The notes beneath the pieces were generated by a model, which worked only from the letters and a program-made list of their open reading frames with translations, was not told the origin of the DNA and made no database searches. 11,686 nucleotides of DNA from an uncultured Chloroflexota bacterium (GTDB lineage: Bacteria > Chloroflexota > Anaerolineae > Anaerolineales > Villigracilaceae). Where the stretch lies: positions 1-11,686 of the forward strand of contig CAILWD010000009.1 in NCBI GenBank assembly GCA_903837815.1, read 5' to 3'. Positions 1-6,375 of this stretch are shown piece after piece. The first letter of the stretch is position 1; every line of letters starts with the position of its first letter. The position numbers were made by a program, and so were the translations under genes.

Positions 1-397
1 ACATAATCTGTCATGGAGTTTTCCGGGAAATGTAGAAAATGAAATTATTATGTCTCACTATAAAGACCATCCGGTTGATATTTTTATGAATGTAAGTTCT
101 TCGGAGGGAGGAGGGCCTGTTTCTATACAAGAGGCAATTAGTTATGGAATTCCGGTGTTAGCCACTGCGGTTGGGGGAAATGTCGAAATTGTGACGGAGC
201 GTAATGGCTCCCTGCTACCGCCGAATCCCGGGCCTGATGAAGTTGCGGCTGCGTTAGGCGATGTTCTCCGACACCGCGAGGAGTGGCTGCGAAAGAGGAA
301 CGAAAGCCGTAGGTTGTGGCAGGAAAAATATAACGCAACCTTGAATTTTACTTATTTTGCGGATGCTCTAATTTCTCTTCGCTCTCAGAGAGGATAG
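1..397 (+). CDS. Glycosyltransferase family 4, C-terminal part (5' end outside window)
   Basis: The frame is open from base 2 to the TAG at 395-397, so this is the last ~131 residues of a gene that starts upstream. The ATG at 50 is internal, because the residues before it (ending SWSFPGNVENEII) already fit the fold. What is seen is the nucleotide-sugar-binding half of a GT-B enzyme: a 'SSSEGGGPVSIQEA' stretch corresponding to the EX7E region, then 'GIPVLATAVGGNVEIV' and 'NGSLL', typical of GT4 enzymes. It would transfer a sugar from a nucleotide donor onto a growing lipid-linked glycan at the inner face of the membrane. Donor and acceptor cannot be read from sequence. The stop is one base before the hisH start, so it is in the same operon. 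The DNA looks more AT-rich than the genes downstream. The GT4 family assignment is firm; the substrate is unknown. Confidence 0.88.
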   Translation, partial: HNLSWSFPGNVENEIIMSHYKDHPVDIFMNVSSSEGGGPVSIQEAISYGIPVLATAVGGNVEIVTERNGSLLPPNPGPDEVAAALGDVLRHREEWLRKRNESRRLWQEKYNATLNFTYFADALISLRSQRG

Positions 398-398
398 C

Positions 399-1019
399 AT
401 GATCGTCGTAGTGGATTATGGCGTCGGTAACCTTGGTTCCATCGTCAACATGTTTAAAAAGGTTGGCGTTAAGGCGGTTGCATCGTCTGATGCGGTAGTA
501 ATTCGGGATGCAGAAAAACTAATCCTGCCTGGCGTTGGCGCTTTTGATGCCGCCATGCGCAAGTTTCATGATACTGGGTTGGTTCCGCTGGTTGGTCAAA
601 TGGTGCTGGAGGAGAAAATCCCCGTGCTTGGCTTGTGCGTTGGGCTTCAACTGATGACAAAAGGCAGCGAAGAAGGGCAACTCGCAGGACTGGGATGGTT
701 CGACGCTGAGACCATCCGCTTCAAGTTCGACGCCGAAAATGCCCACCTGAAGATACCCCACATGGGGTGGAATACCGCCCAGGTTCGTCGTCAACACCCG
801 CTGGTGGCAGATTGGGATGAGGAGTCGCGCTTCTACTTTGTTCACTCATACCATGTCGTGGCGGCGGAAATGGATGCCGTGCTCGCCGAAACCGAATATG
901 GCGTGACCATCCACTCGATTTTGGGTAGGGAGAATATTATGGGCGTGCAGTTTCACCCGGAAAAAAGCCACCGCTATGGAATGCGCCTGCTCAAGAATTT
1001 CGCGGAGAACATCAAATGA
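399..1019 (+). CDS. hisH: HisH-like glutamine amidotransferase subunit, probably for sugar amidination
   Basis: A class I glutaminase of 206 residues, the usual HisH length. The nucleophile is Cys80 in 'GLCVGLQLM', and the other triad members are His186 and Glu188 in 'VQFHPEKS'. The N-terminal 'DYGVGNLGS' and 'LPGVGAFD' are HisH signatures. It hydrolyses glutamine and passes ammonia to its HisF partner. In histidine synthesis that ammonia goes to imidazole-glycerol phosphate. Here the neighbours are hisF, an N-acetyl sugar amidotransferase and glycosyltransferases, with no other his gene in view. This matches the HisH2/HisF2/WbpG arrangement of Pseudomonas aeruginosa O-antigen clusters (established knowledge), so the ammonia probably feeds sugar amidination (inference). 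The ATG at 399 has a purine-rich AGAGAGG site about 6 bases upstream, one base after the previous stop. The stop overlaps the hisF start by 4 bases (ATGA). Confidence 0.93.
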   Translation: MIVVVDYGVGNLGSIVNMFKKVGVKAVASSDAVVIRDAEKLILPGVGAFDAAMRKFHDTGLVPLVGQMVLEEKIPVLGLCVGLQLMTKGSEEGQLAGLGWFDAETIRFKFDAENAHLKIPHMGWNTAQVRRQHPLVADWDEESRFYFVHSYHVVAAEMDAVLAETEYGVTIHSILGRENIMGVQFHPEKSHRYGMRLLKNFAENIK

Positions 1020-1783
1020 TACGTCCGCGAGTTATTCCCGCTTTGCTGCTCAAAGGGCAGGGCCTGGTTAAAACGGTCAAGTTCAAAGACCCCAAATATC
1101 TTGGCGACCCGATCAATATTGTGCGTATTTTCAACGATAAGGAAGTGGACGAAATCGTCCTGCTCGATATTACCGCCACGCCCGAGAATCGCGGTCCGCA
1201 GTTCGAAGCCTTGAAAAATATCGCCAGTGAAGCATTCATTCCTCTGGCGTATGGCGGCGGCATTCGTTCGATGAACGATGTTCATACCCTGCTGGCAATC
1301 GGCATCGAAAAGCTGATTCTGAATACATCTGCCGTGGAGCATCCAACCCTGATCCGTGAAATTGCAAACCATGCCGGCAGTCAGGCGGCGGTTGTTTCGA
1401 TGGACGTCAAGAGGAATTTACTTGGCCGCTACGAGGTTTTCACTCGCTGTGGGCAAAAGAAAACGGGACTCGACCCGGTAAAACACGCCGTTGAGATGGA
1501 AAAGATGGGCGCGGGTGAGATCATCGTCAATTCGATTGACCGCGACGGAACCATGCAAGGCTATGATGTTGACCTCGTCCGCAAAGTGGCTGACGCCGTC
1601 GGTATCCCTGTTGTGGCGTGTGGCGGAGCTGGTAACCTGCCCCATATCGCTGAAGTCATCAAGCAGGGACATGCTTCTGCGGCGGCGGCAGGCAGCATGT
1701 TCGTTTTTCAAGGGCCATTACGCGGTGTTTTAATCAGTTACCCTGAGCCCAAGGAACTTAAAAAAATCATTTCGCTGGAGTAA
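1016..1783 (+). CDS. hisF: HisF-like ammonia-channel subunit lacking catalytic Asp11
   Basis: A (beta/alpha)8-barrel of 255 residues aligned along its length with imidazole glycerol phosphate synthase subunit HisF. Recognisable elements are 'GDPINIVRIFNDKEVDEIVLLDI' in two parts (residues 30-52), 'YGGGIRS' (79-85), 'SIDRDGT' (173-179) and 'ACGGAGN' (201-207). Asp130 and Lys19, important in true HisF, are kept. Asp11, the general acid/base of the cyclase, is replaced: the N-terminal segment reads 'RVIPALLLK' where canonical HisF has 'CLDVK'. The same LLLK-type segment is, as I recall, characteristic of HisF copies in polysaccharide clusters. It probably docks HisH and conducts ammonia to the amidotransferase rather than making imidazole-glycerol phosphate (inference). 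The start overlaps the hisH stop (ATGA). The gene ends 2 bases before the amidotransferase. Confidence 0.92.
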   Translation: MIRPRVIPALLLKGQGLVKTVKFKDPKYLGDPINIVRIFNDKEVDEIVLLDITATPENRGPQFEALKNIASEAFIPLAYGGGIRSMNDVHTLLAIGIEKLILNTSAVEHPTLIREIANHAGSQAAVVSMDVKRNLLGRYEVFTRCGQKKTGLDPVKHAVEMEKMGAGEIIVNSIDRDGTMQGYDVDLVRKVADAVGIPVVACGGAGNLPHIAEVIKQGHASAAAAGSMFVFQGPLRGVLISYPEPKELKKIISLE

Positions 1784-1785
1784 AA

Positions 1786-2934
1786 ATGACCGAGTATCGA
1801 ATGTGCGTTCGTTGTGTGATGGATACAACGGACCCCAACATTGCTTTTGATGAAAATGGCGTGTGCAATCATTGCCATACCTACGACCGCCTTGTCCGCG
1901 AACATATTGTAGAGGGGGAGGAAGGACGCAGTCGGCTTCAAACCCTGGTGGAGAATATTAAACGTTCCGGGCAGGGGAAAAAATATGACTGTATTATTGG
2001 CGTCAGTGGCGGAGTGGATAGCACGTATGTTGCATATCTGGTCAAAAAGCTGGGTTTGCGTCCGTTGGCGGTTCATCTCGACAATGGTTGGGACTCGGAG
2101 CTTGCGGTCAAGAATATCGAAGAGACACTCAAGCGACTCGATATAGATCTTTACACTGAGGTTTTGGATTGGGAGGAGTTTCGAGATTTACAGGTGTCTT
2201 TTCTCAAAGCATCCACGCCTGATTCTGAAATCCCCACCGACCATGCCATTGTTGCCATTCTTGGCAATATGGCGGCAAAACTCGGCGTCCAGTATATTAT
2301 TATCGGCAATAACGTCCGCACCGAAACGCACCTGCCTTCCGCCTGGTCAGAAGGCCATTTCGACTGGAAATATATTCGCGAACTTCACAAGCGTTTTGGA
2401 ACACGCCCGCTTAAAACCTTTCCGCACTTCGATTTTTTTACCTATTACCTGCGCATGATAACCCAAAAGCGCGTTGCCATTTTGGACTATATCGACTATT
2501 CCAAGAAGGAAGCCCTGCGCGTTCTTCAAGAGGAATTGGGCTGGCGCTATTATGGCGGAAAACATTACGAGTCGATTTACACCCGCTTCTATCAGGGCTA
2601 TATCCTGCCCGCCAAATTCGGATTCGATAAGCGCCGCTGCCACTTGTCCAGTTTGGTTTGTTCAGGAGAAATATCCCGTGAGCAGGCGCTGGAAGAATTG
2701 AAAATCCCAACCTATGCGCCCTCCATGCAGGAGGAGGACCGTGAATATGTCGCCAAAAAACTTGGCTTTACCGAAGATGAATTTACCGCGGTTATGAATG
2801 CGCCCAAAAAGAGTTATTGGGATTACCCCTCTTATGGACAGTTCATGAAACGCCCGGCGGTCAAGTCACTTGTGCAGGCTGCCAAGAAAAGCAAGCGCAT
2901 TTTGTTTCATGCTCTTTTCACTGACAGGCAGTAA
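1786..2934 (+). CDS. wbpG: N-acetyl sugar amidotransferase (WbpG/PseA family)
   Basis: A PP-loop ATP pyrophosphatase of 382 residues. The P-loop-like 'SGGVDS' is at residues 74-79 and is followed by 'AVHLDNGWDSE', as expected for N-type ATP pyrophosphatases. Two N-terminal Cys pairs, CVRC (7-10) and CNHC (27-30), look like a metal-binding knuckle, a hallmark of this amidotransferase family. The enzyme would activate an N-acetyl carbonyl with ATP and use ammonia from HisH/HisF to form an acetamidino group on a UDP-sugar. The known P. aeruginosa case is the conversion of the diacetamido-mannuronic acid of the O-antigen. PseA-type enzymes acting on pseudaminic or legionaminic acid are the alternative, and sequence alone does not settle the sugar. 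The ATG at 1786 is 2 bases after the hisF stop with GGAG just upstream. The next gene begins immediately after its TAA. Confidence 0.88.
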   Translation: MTEYRMCVRCVMDTTDPNIAFDENGVCNHCHTYDRLVREHIVEGEEGRSRLQTLVENIKRSGQGKKYDCIIGVSGGVDSTYVAYLVKKLGLRPLAVHLDNGWDSELAVKNIEETLKRLDIDLYTEVLDWEEFRDLQVSFLKASTPDSEIPTDHAIVAILGNMAAKLGVQYIIIGNNVRTETHLPSAWSEGHFDWKYIRELHKRFGTRPLKTFPHFDFFTYYLRMITQKRVAILDYIDYSKKEALRVLQEELGWRYYGGKHYESIYTRFYQGYILPAKFGFDKRRCHLSSLVCSGEISREQALEELKIPTYAPSMQEEDREYVAKKLGFTEDEFTAVMNAPKKSYWDYPSYGQFMKRPAVKSLVQAAKKSKRILFHALFTDRQ

Positions 2935-4059
2935 ATGCGTATTGCCTATGTGACCCTTTACCTGGATGCGCATATGTCTCAGGGCGGCGTGGGGGCAAAG
3001 ATCCGCACCCAGATTAAATTCTGGCGTGAATTTGGGCATCAAGTTGCCCTGTTCGCGCTTTCCCCCGACGACTGGCGGGAGGAAGATGTCAGAGTTTTCC
3101 GGTATGCTCCGTTGGGATCATTTCCCCTGATTAAATCGGCGACGCGTTTTTTTTCACGTTCTGCTGCGATGATCAAACTCCTGCAAGAGGTGCGGCATTT
3201 TCAACCCGATTTTATTTACCTGCGCAACGGGTTATACGTTTATCCATTGCACCGGATTTGTAAAATTGCTCCTTTTATAATGGAGTTGAATTCGCTTGAT
3301 TTAAAAGAATCAAGCTATCAGGGACGACTCTTCCATTGGTTCAATCAACTGACGCGCGGAATCATATTTCGGCGCGCTGCCGGGCTGGTTTCGGTTAGCC
3401 ATGAAATCGCCGAATCCCAGGAAAACGCCCGTTATAAAAAGCCTGTCAGGGTTATAGCAAACGCGGCAGAGACGGGACGCGAGATGCTTCTTTCTGCGCC
3501 GTCCAACCCAGCGCCCGTTCTATCTATTGCCGTCTCACCCGGCATGACCTGGCACGGTGTGGATAAATTGCTCTGGCTCGCAGCGCAATACCCTGACCTG
3601 ACGATTAATATTGTGGGATATTGCCGTGAAGACCTGCCGGGTGACGCGCCGAAAAATATCCGCCCGCACGGGTTTCTATCTCGCGAGCAAGTTCGTGAAG
3701 TTTTGAAAACAACCGATGTTGTATTTGGCACGCTGGCGCTTCACCGCAATAATATGGAGGAGGCGTCTCCGTTAAAGGTACGCGAAGCCGCTGTTTACGG
3801 CATTCCCCTGATCCTGGCTTATCACGATACAGACCTCTCGGCTTTGCAGACCGACTGTATTTTAAAAATTCCCAACACAGAAGACAATGTGCGTACTCAT
3901 GCATCTCAGATTTATGACTTTGCATATCGTATGCGGGGCAGGCGGCTCGCTGTGGATGCTGTCGAAGCCTGCATCGGTCACCGGCGGAAAGAGGAAACCC
4001 GCCTTGCCTTCTTCGAAAAAATTCGCGCGGCGGCGCTTGAAAAGGAAGAAAATCATTGA
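2935..4059 (+). CDS. Glycosyltransferase family 4
   Basis: A GT-B glycosyltransferase of 374 residues. The N-terminal acceptor domain has 'SQGGVGAKIRTQIKFWREFG' (residues 15-34), the Gly-rich loop followed by a helix seen in GT4 enzymes. The C-terminal donor domain has 'GVDKLLWLAAQYPDLTINIV' (208-227) and the EX7E motif at Glu276-Glu284 ('EEASPLKVRE'), followed by 'YGIPLILA'. The spacing fits a retaining transferase using a nucleotide sugar. There is no signal peptide or membrane segment, so it should act in the cytoplasm on a membrane-bound acceptor. The ATG abuts the TAA of the amidotransferase gene with no spacer, implying coupled translation. It may transfer the amidinated sugar or another residue of the same repeat unit; the sequence does not say which. 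Confidence 0.87.
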   Translation: MRIAYVTLYLDAHMSQGGVGAKIRTQIKFWREFGHQVALFALSPDDWREEDVRVFRYAPLGSFPLIKSATRFFSRSAAMIKLLQEVRHFQPDFIYLRNGLYVYPLHRICKIAPFIMELNSLDLKESSYQGRLFHWFNQLTRGIIFRRAAGLVSVSHEIAESQENARYKKPVRVIANAAETGREMLLSAPSNPAPVLSIAVSPGMTWHGVDKLLWLAAQYPDLTINIVGYCREDLPGDAPKNIRPHGFLSREQVREVLKTTDVVFGTLALHRNNMEEASPLKVREAAVYGIPLILAYHDTDLSALQTDCILKIPNTEDNVRTHASQIYDFAYRMRGRRLAVDAVEACIGHRRKEETRLAFFEKIRAAALEKEENH

Positions 4060-5168
4060 CAGACAATGGACGGATTGCCTTATACCTGAATCACCTCGAA
4101 ATTGGCGGCGCAGAGACGATTTTCATCGAGCTTGCACGCGGTTTTATCGAGCTTGGTTTCCGAGTCGATTTCTTGTTGGGTGAAAAACGTGGCGCATTGA
4201 TTTCCAAAATCCCAGAGACGGCAAGGATAATCGAGTTGGGTGTGTCGAATGCGGTAAGTGGAATTCCGAAGCTGGCGCAATATCTTCGCCGCGAAAACCC
4301 CTCTGCGTTTTTGACCATCACCGAATTGACCTCGCTTGCGGCTTTGACGGCTAAACTTATTTCCGGCGTCTCCACATATATGATGATCGTGCTGGCCACA
4401 ACCATTTCACGACATAAACGCGCGCCGCTAAAAAAGAGATTGGAACGGTTTTTGGTTTCCCTTCTATACCCGAAAGCGAATGGAATCGTTTCCGTTTCAC
4501 ATGGGGCGGCAGAAGATCTTGCTCGTTACGCGGGCCTTCCAAGTGAAAAAATCAAAGTCGTTTATACCCCGGTCATCAAGCCCAGTCTGTTTGCTCAAAT
4601 GACTGAGCCCATTCAGCATCCATTCTTTCAGAGTGACGGTGCCCCGGTGGTGTTGAGCGTCGGACGTTTAAGCGAGCCTAAAAATTTCCAGTTGTTGATC
4701 GAAGCCTTTGCCTTGTTGCGCCAAAGAATACCTTCGCGCCTGATTGTTTTGGGCGAAGGCGAAACACGCCCGATTCTTGAGAACCTAATTAATGCGCTTG
4801 GCGTCCAAAATGATGTCAGCCTGCCGGGGTTTGTTCCAAGTCCATATCCCTATATGAACCGCGCCTCTGTCTTTGTCATGTCCTCCATGTGGGAAGGACT
4901 GCCTGGCGCGCTGATCGAAGCCATGGCTTGCGGCGCGCCTGTCGTCAGCACCGATTGCCCCAGTGGCCCCTCGGAGATTTTAGATGGCGGACGGTATGGG
5001 CATCTTGTGCCGATGGGAGATCCCCGGGCGCTTGCTGATGCCATCGAAGCCTCTCTACGTGGTGACCAGCGCAAGCCACCTGAAAAATGGCTTGAACAAT
5101 TTAGTACCCAGGTGGTCGTAAACCAATATCTCGATCTCATGGGCATGAAGGATGCAACCTCCCTATGA
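4056..5168 (+). CDS. Glycosyltransferase family 4, TTG start
   Basis: A 370-residue GT4 enzyme. The N-terminus reads 'LNHLEIGGAETIFIELARGF' (11-30), the standard GGAE start of the acceptor domain. The donor domain shows 'SVGRLSEPKN' (201-210), 'VLGEGE' (231-236), 'LPGFV' (256-260), the EX7E pair Glu280-Glu288 and 'STDCPSGPSEIL' (298-309), the last being common in GT4 enzymes that handle HexNAc donors. The start is TTG at 4056, overlapping the TGA of the previous gene as TTGA. No ATG or GTG lies in frame before the conserved region, and AAGGAAG stands about 7 bases upstream, so TTG is the best start. The stop overlaps the epimerase start by 4 bases (ATGA). The family is secure; linkage and sugar are unknown. 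Confidence 0.89.
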   Translation: MTDNGRIALYLNHLEIGGAETIFIELARGFIELGFRVDFLLGEKRGALISKIPETARIIELGVSNAVSGIPKLAQYLRRENPSAFLTITELTSLAALTAKLISGVSTYMMIVLATTISRHKRAPLKKRLERFLVSLLYPKANGIVSVSHGAAEDLARYAGLPSEKIKVVYTPVIKPSLFAQMTEPIQHPFFQSDGAPVVLSVGRLSEPKNFQLLIEAFALLRQRIPSRLIVLGEGETRPILENLINALGVQNDVSLPGFVPSPYPYMNRASVFVMSSMWEGLPGALIEAMACGAPVVSTDCPSGPSEILDGGRYGHLVPMGDPRALADAIEASLRGDQRKPPEKWLEQFSTQVVVNQYLDLMGMKDATSL

Positions 5169-6235
5169 ATATGAAAACCATCGTAACCATAGTGGGCGCG
5201 CGCCCGCAGTTTGTAAAAGCTGCGCCGGTTTCCCGCGCCTTGTCTTCGGTATTCAAGGAAATTCTAATCCATACCGGACAGCACTATGATTACGGCATGT
5301 CCGAGGTTTTCTTCTCTGAAATGGAGATGCGTCCGCCCGATTTCAACCTGGGCATTGGCGGCGGTTCTCACGGAGAACAAACCGGTAGAATGTTGATCGA
5401 ATTGGAAAAAGTCTTCAATGCAGTCAAGCCCGATTGTGTCATGGTTTACGGTGACACGAACTCTACGCTGGCAGGCGCACTGACCGCCGCCAAGATGCAA
5501 ATCCCGCTGGCTCATGTGGAAGCAGGACTTCGCTCTTATAACCGGTCGATGCCCGAAGAGATTAACCGCGTGTTGACTGATCATGCCTCAGATTTGTTGT
5601 TTTGCCCCACACAAACCGCGGTTCAAAATCTTTCCTCCGAAGGCATCCGTAGGGGAATTCATCAAGTGGGCGATGTCATGTATGATGCGCTTTTGCATAA
5701 TCTCGCACTGGCGCGTCAAAAAAACGCCATTCTGCGGGATCTGAAATTAGGCAAAGGACAGTATGCGCTTGCCACCGTCCATCGCGCGGCGAACACAGAT
5801 GACAGGCAAAGGATGTCTGCGATTTTGGACGCGTTGGGCAGGTTGTCCTTGCCCGTCGTGTTCCCTGTTCACCCGCGCGCGCGAAAGATGATGGGCGAAT
5901 GGGGAATTCCTGCTGGAGGCAACATCATTCTGATCGAGCCAGTTGGACATTTTGACATGCTCACCCTGCAGGAGAACGCAAACTGCATCCTGACCGATTC
6001 CGGTGGCGTGCAAAAGGAAGCCTATCTTGTCGGAGTGCGTTGCATTACGCTGCGCGAAGAAACTGAATGGGTCGAGACTGTCTCTGCAGGTTGGAACAGC
6101 CTGGCCGGCGTAAATAAAGAAAAGATTGTCGCCTTGTTTGAAACCTGGTTTCCGACGCAAGAGCGCAAACTCCTATATGGAGATGGGCATTCATCAGAAA
6201 AAATAACTCGCATCCTTGTAGAATTTTTGAAGTAA
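5165..6235 (+). CDS. wecB: Non-hydrolysing UDP-sugar 2-epimerase (WecB/WbpI family)
   Basis: A full-length 356-residue epimerase that inverts C2 of a UDP-N-acetyl-glucose-type sugar to the manno form through a 2-acetamidoglucal intermediate. Expected catalytic residues are visible: Asp97 in 'GDTNST', Glu119 in 'HVEAGLRS', Glu131/132 in 'PEEINR', His206 in 'TVHR', and the UDP-binding 'TDSGGVQKEA' (278-287). The N-terminal 'VGARPQFVKAAPV' and 'TVHRAANTDD' resemble the WbpI branch (UDP-diacetamido-glucuronate 2-epimerase) more than the WecB branch ('GTRPE', 'GHRRE'). Given the amidotransferase upstream, the substrate may be a diacetamido uronic acid rather than plain UDP-GlcNAc (inference). It overlaps the preceding stop by 4 bases and is the last gene of the polysaccharide operon in this window. 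The start ATG at 5165 is followed by a second possible ATG at 5171. Confidence 0.92.
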   Translation: MNMKTIVTIVGARPQFVKAAPVSRALSSVFKEILIHTGQHYDYGMSEVFFSEMEMRPPDFNLGIGGGSHGEQTGRMLIELEKVFNAVKPDCVMVYGDTNSTLAGALTAAKMQIPLAHVEAGLRSYNRSMPEEINRVLTDHASDLLFCPTQTAVQNLSSEGIRRGIHQVGDVMYDALLHNLALARQKNAILRDLKLGKGQYALATVHRAANTDDRQRMSAILDALGRLSLPVVFPVHPRARKMMGEWGIPAGGNIILIEPVGHFDMLTLQENANCILTDSGGVQKEAYLVGVRCITLREETEWVETVSAGWNSLAGVNKEKIVALFETWFPTQERKLLYGDGHSSEKITRILVEFLK

Positions 6236-6281
6236 GGGTTTCCCCTCACCAACCTCTAGTAAAATTCTGTGTAAATCTACA

Positions 6282-6309
6282 TTGCGGATTTTCGCCCAAA
6301 ACGTACAAT
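6282..6309 (+). promoter_or_regulatory. Possible sigma70-type promoter upstream of the PucC-like gene
   Basis: TTGCGG (6282-6287), 16 bases, then TACAAT (6304-6309). The -10 box matches the consensus at 5 of 6 positions. The predicted start of transcription, near 6316, falls on the first base of the hairpin at 6316-6343. The resulting leader would be about 60 bases. Based on sequence only; this gap is the obvious place for a promoter because the gene cluster changes function here. Confidence 0.35.
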
Positions 6310-6315
6310 CTAACC

Positions 6316-6343
6316 AGTAAGGGTGTTAGCAGACACCCTTACT
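6316..6343 (+). terminator. 11-bp perfect hairpin, candidate terminator or 5' leader hairpin
   Basis: The arms at 6316-6326 (AGTAAGGGTGT) and 6333-6343 (ACACCCTTACT) are perfectly complementary around a 6-base loop, TAGCAG. It lies 80 bases after the epimerase stop and 32 bases before the transporter start. The bases that follow, CTGTTTA, are a poor T tract, so termination without Rho is uncertain. If the promoter at 6282-6309 is real, the hairpin would instead form the very 5' end of the transporter mRNA and could protect it from decay. Confidence 0.4.
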
Positions 6344-6375
6344 CTGTTTAACCATATCCACACTGGAACCAAACC

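Noticed and set aside
399..1783. hisH and hisF as part of a histidine biosynthesis operon.
   Set aside because: No other his gene is present, HisF lacks Asp11, and the neighbours are sugar amidotransferase and glycosyltransferase genes.
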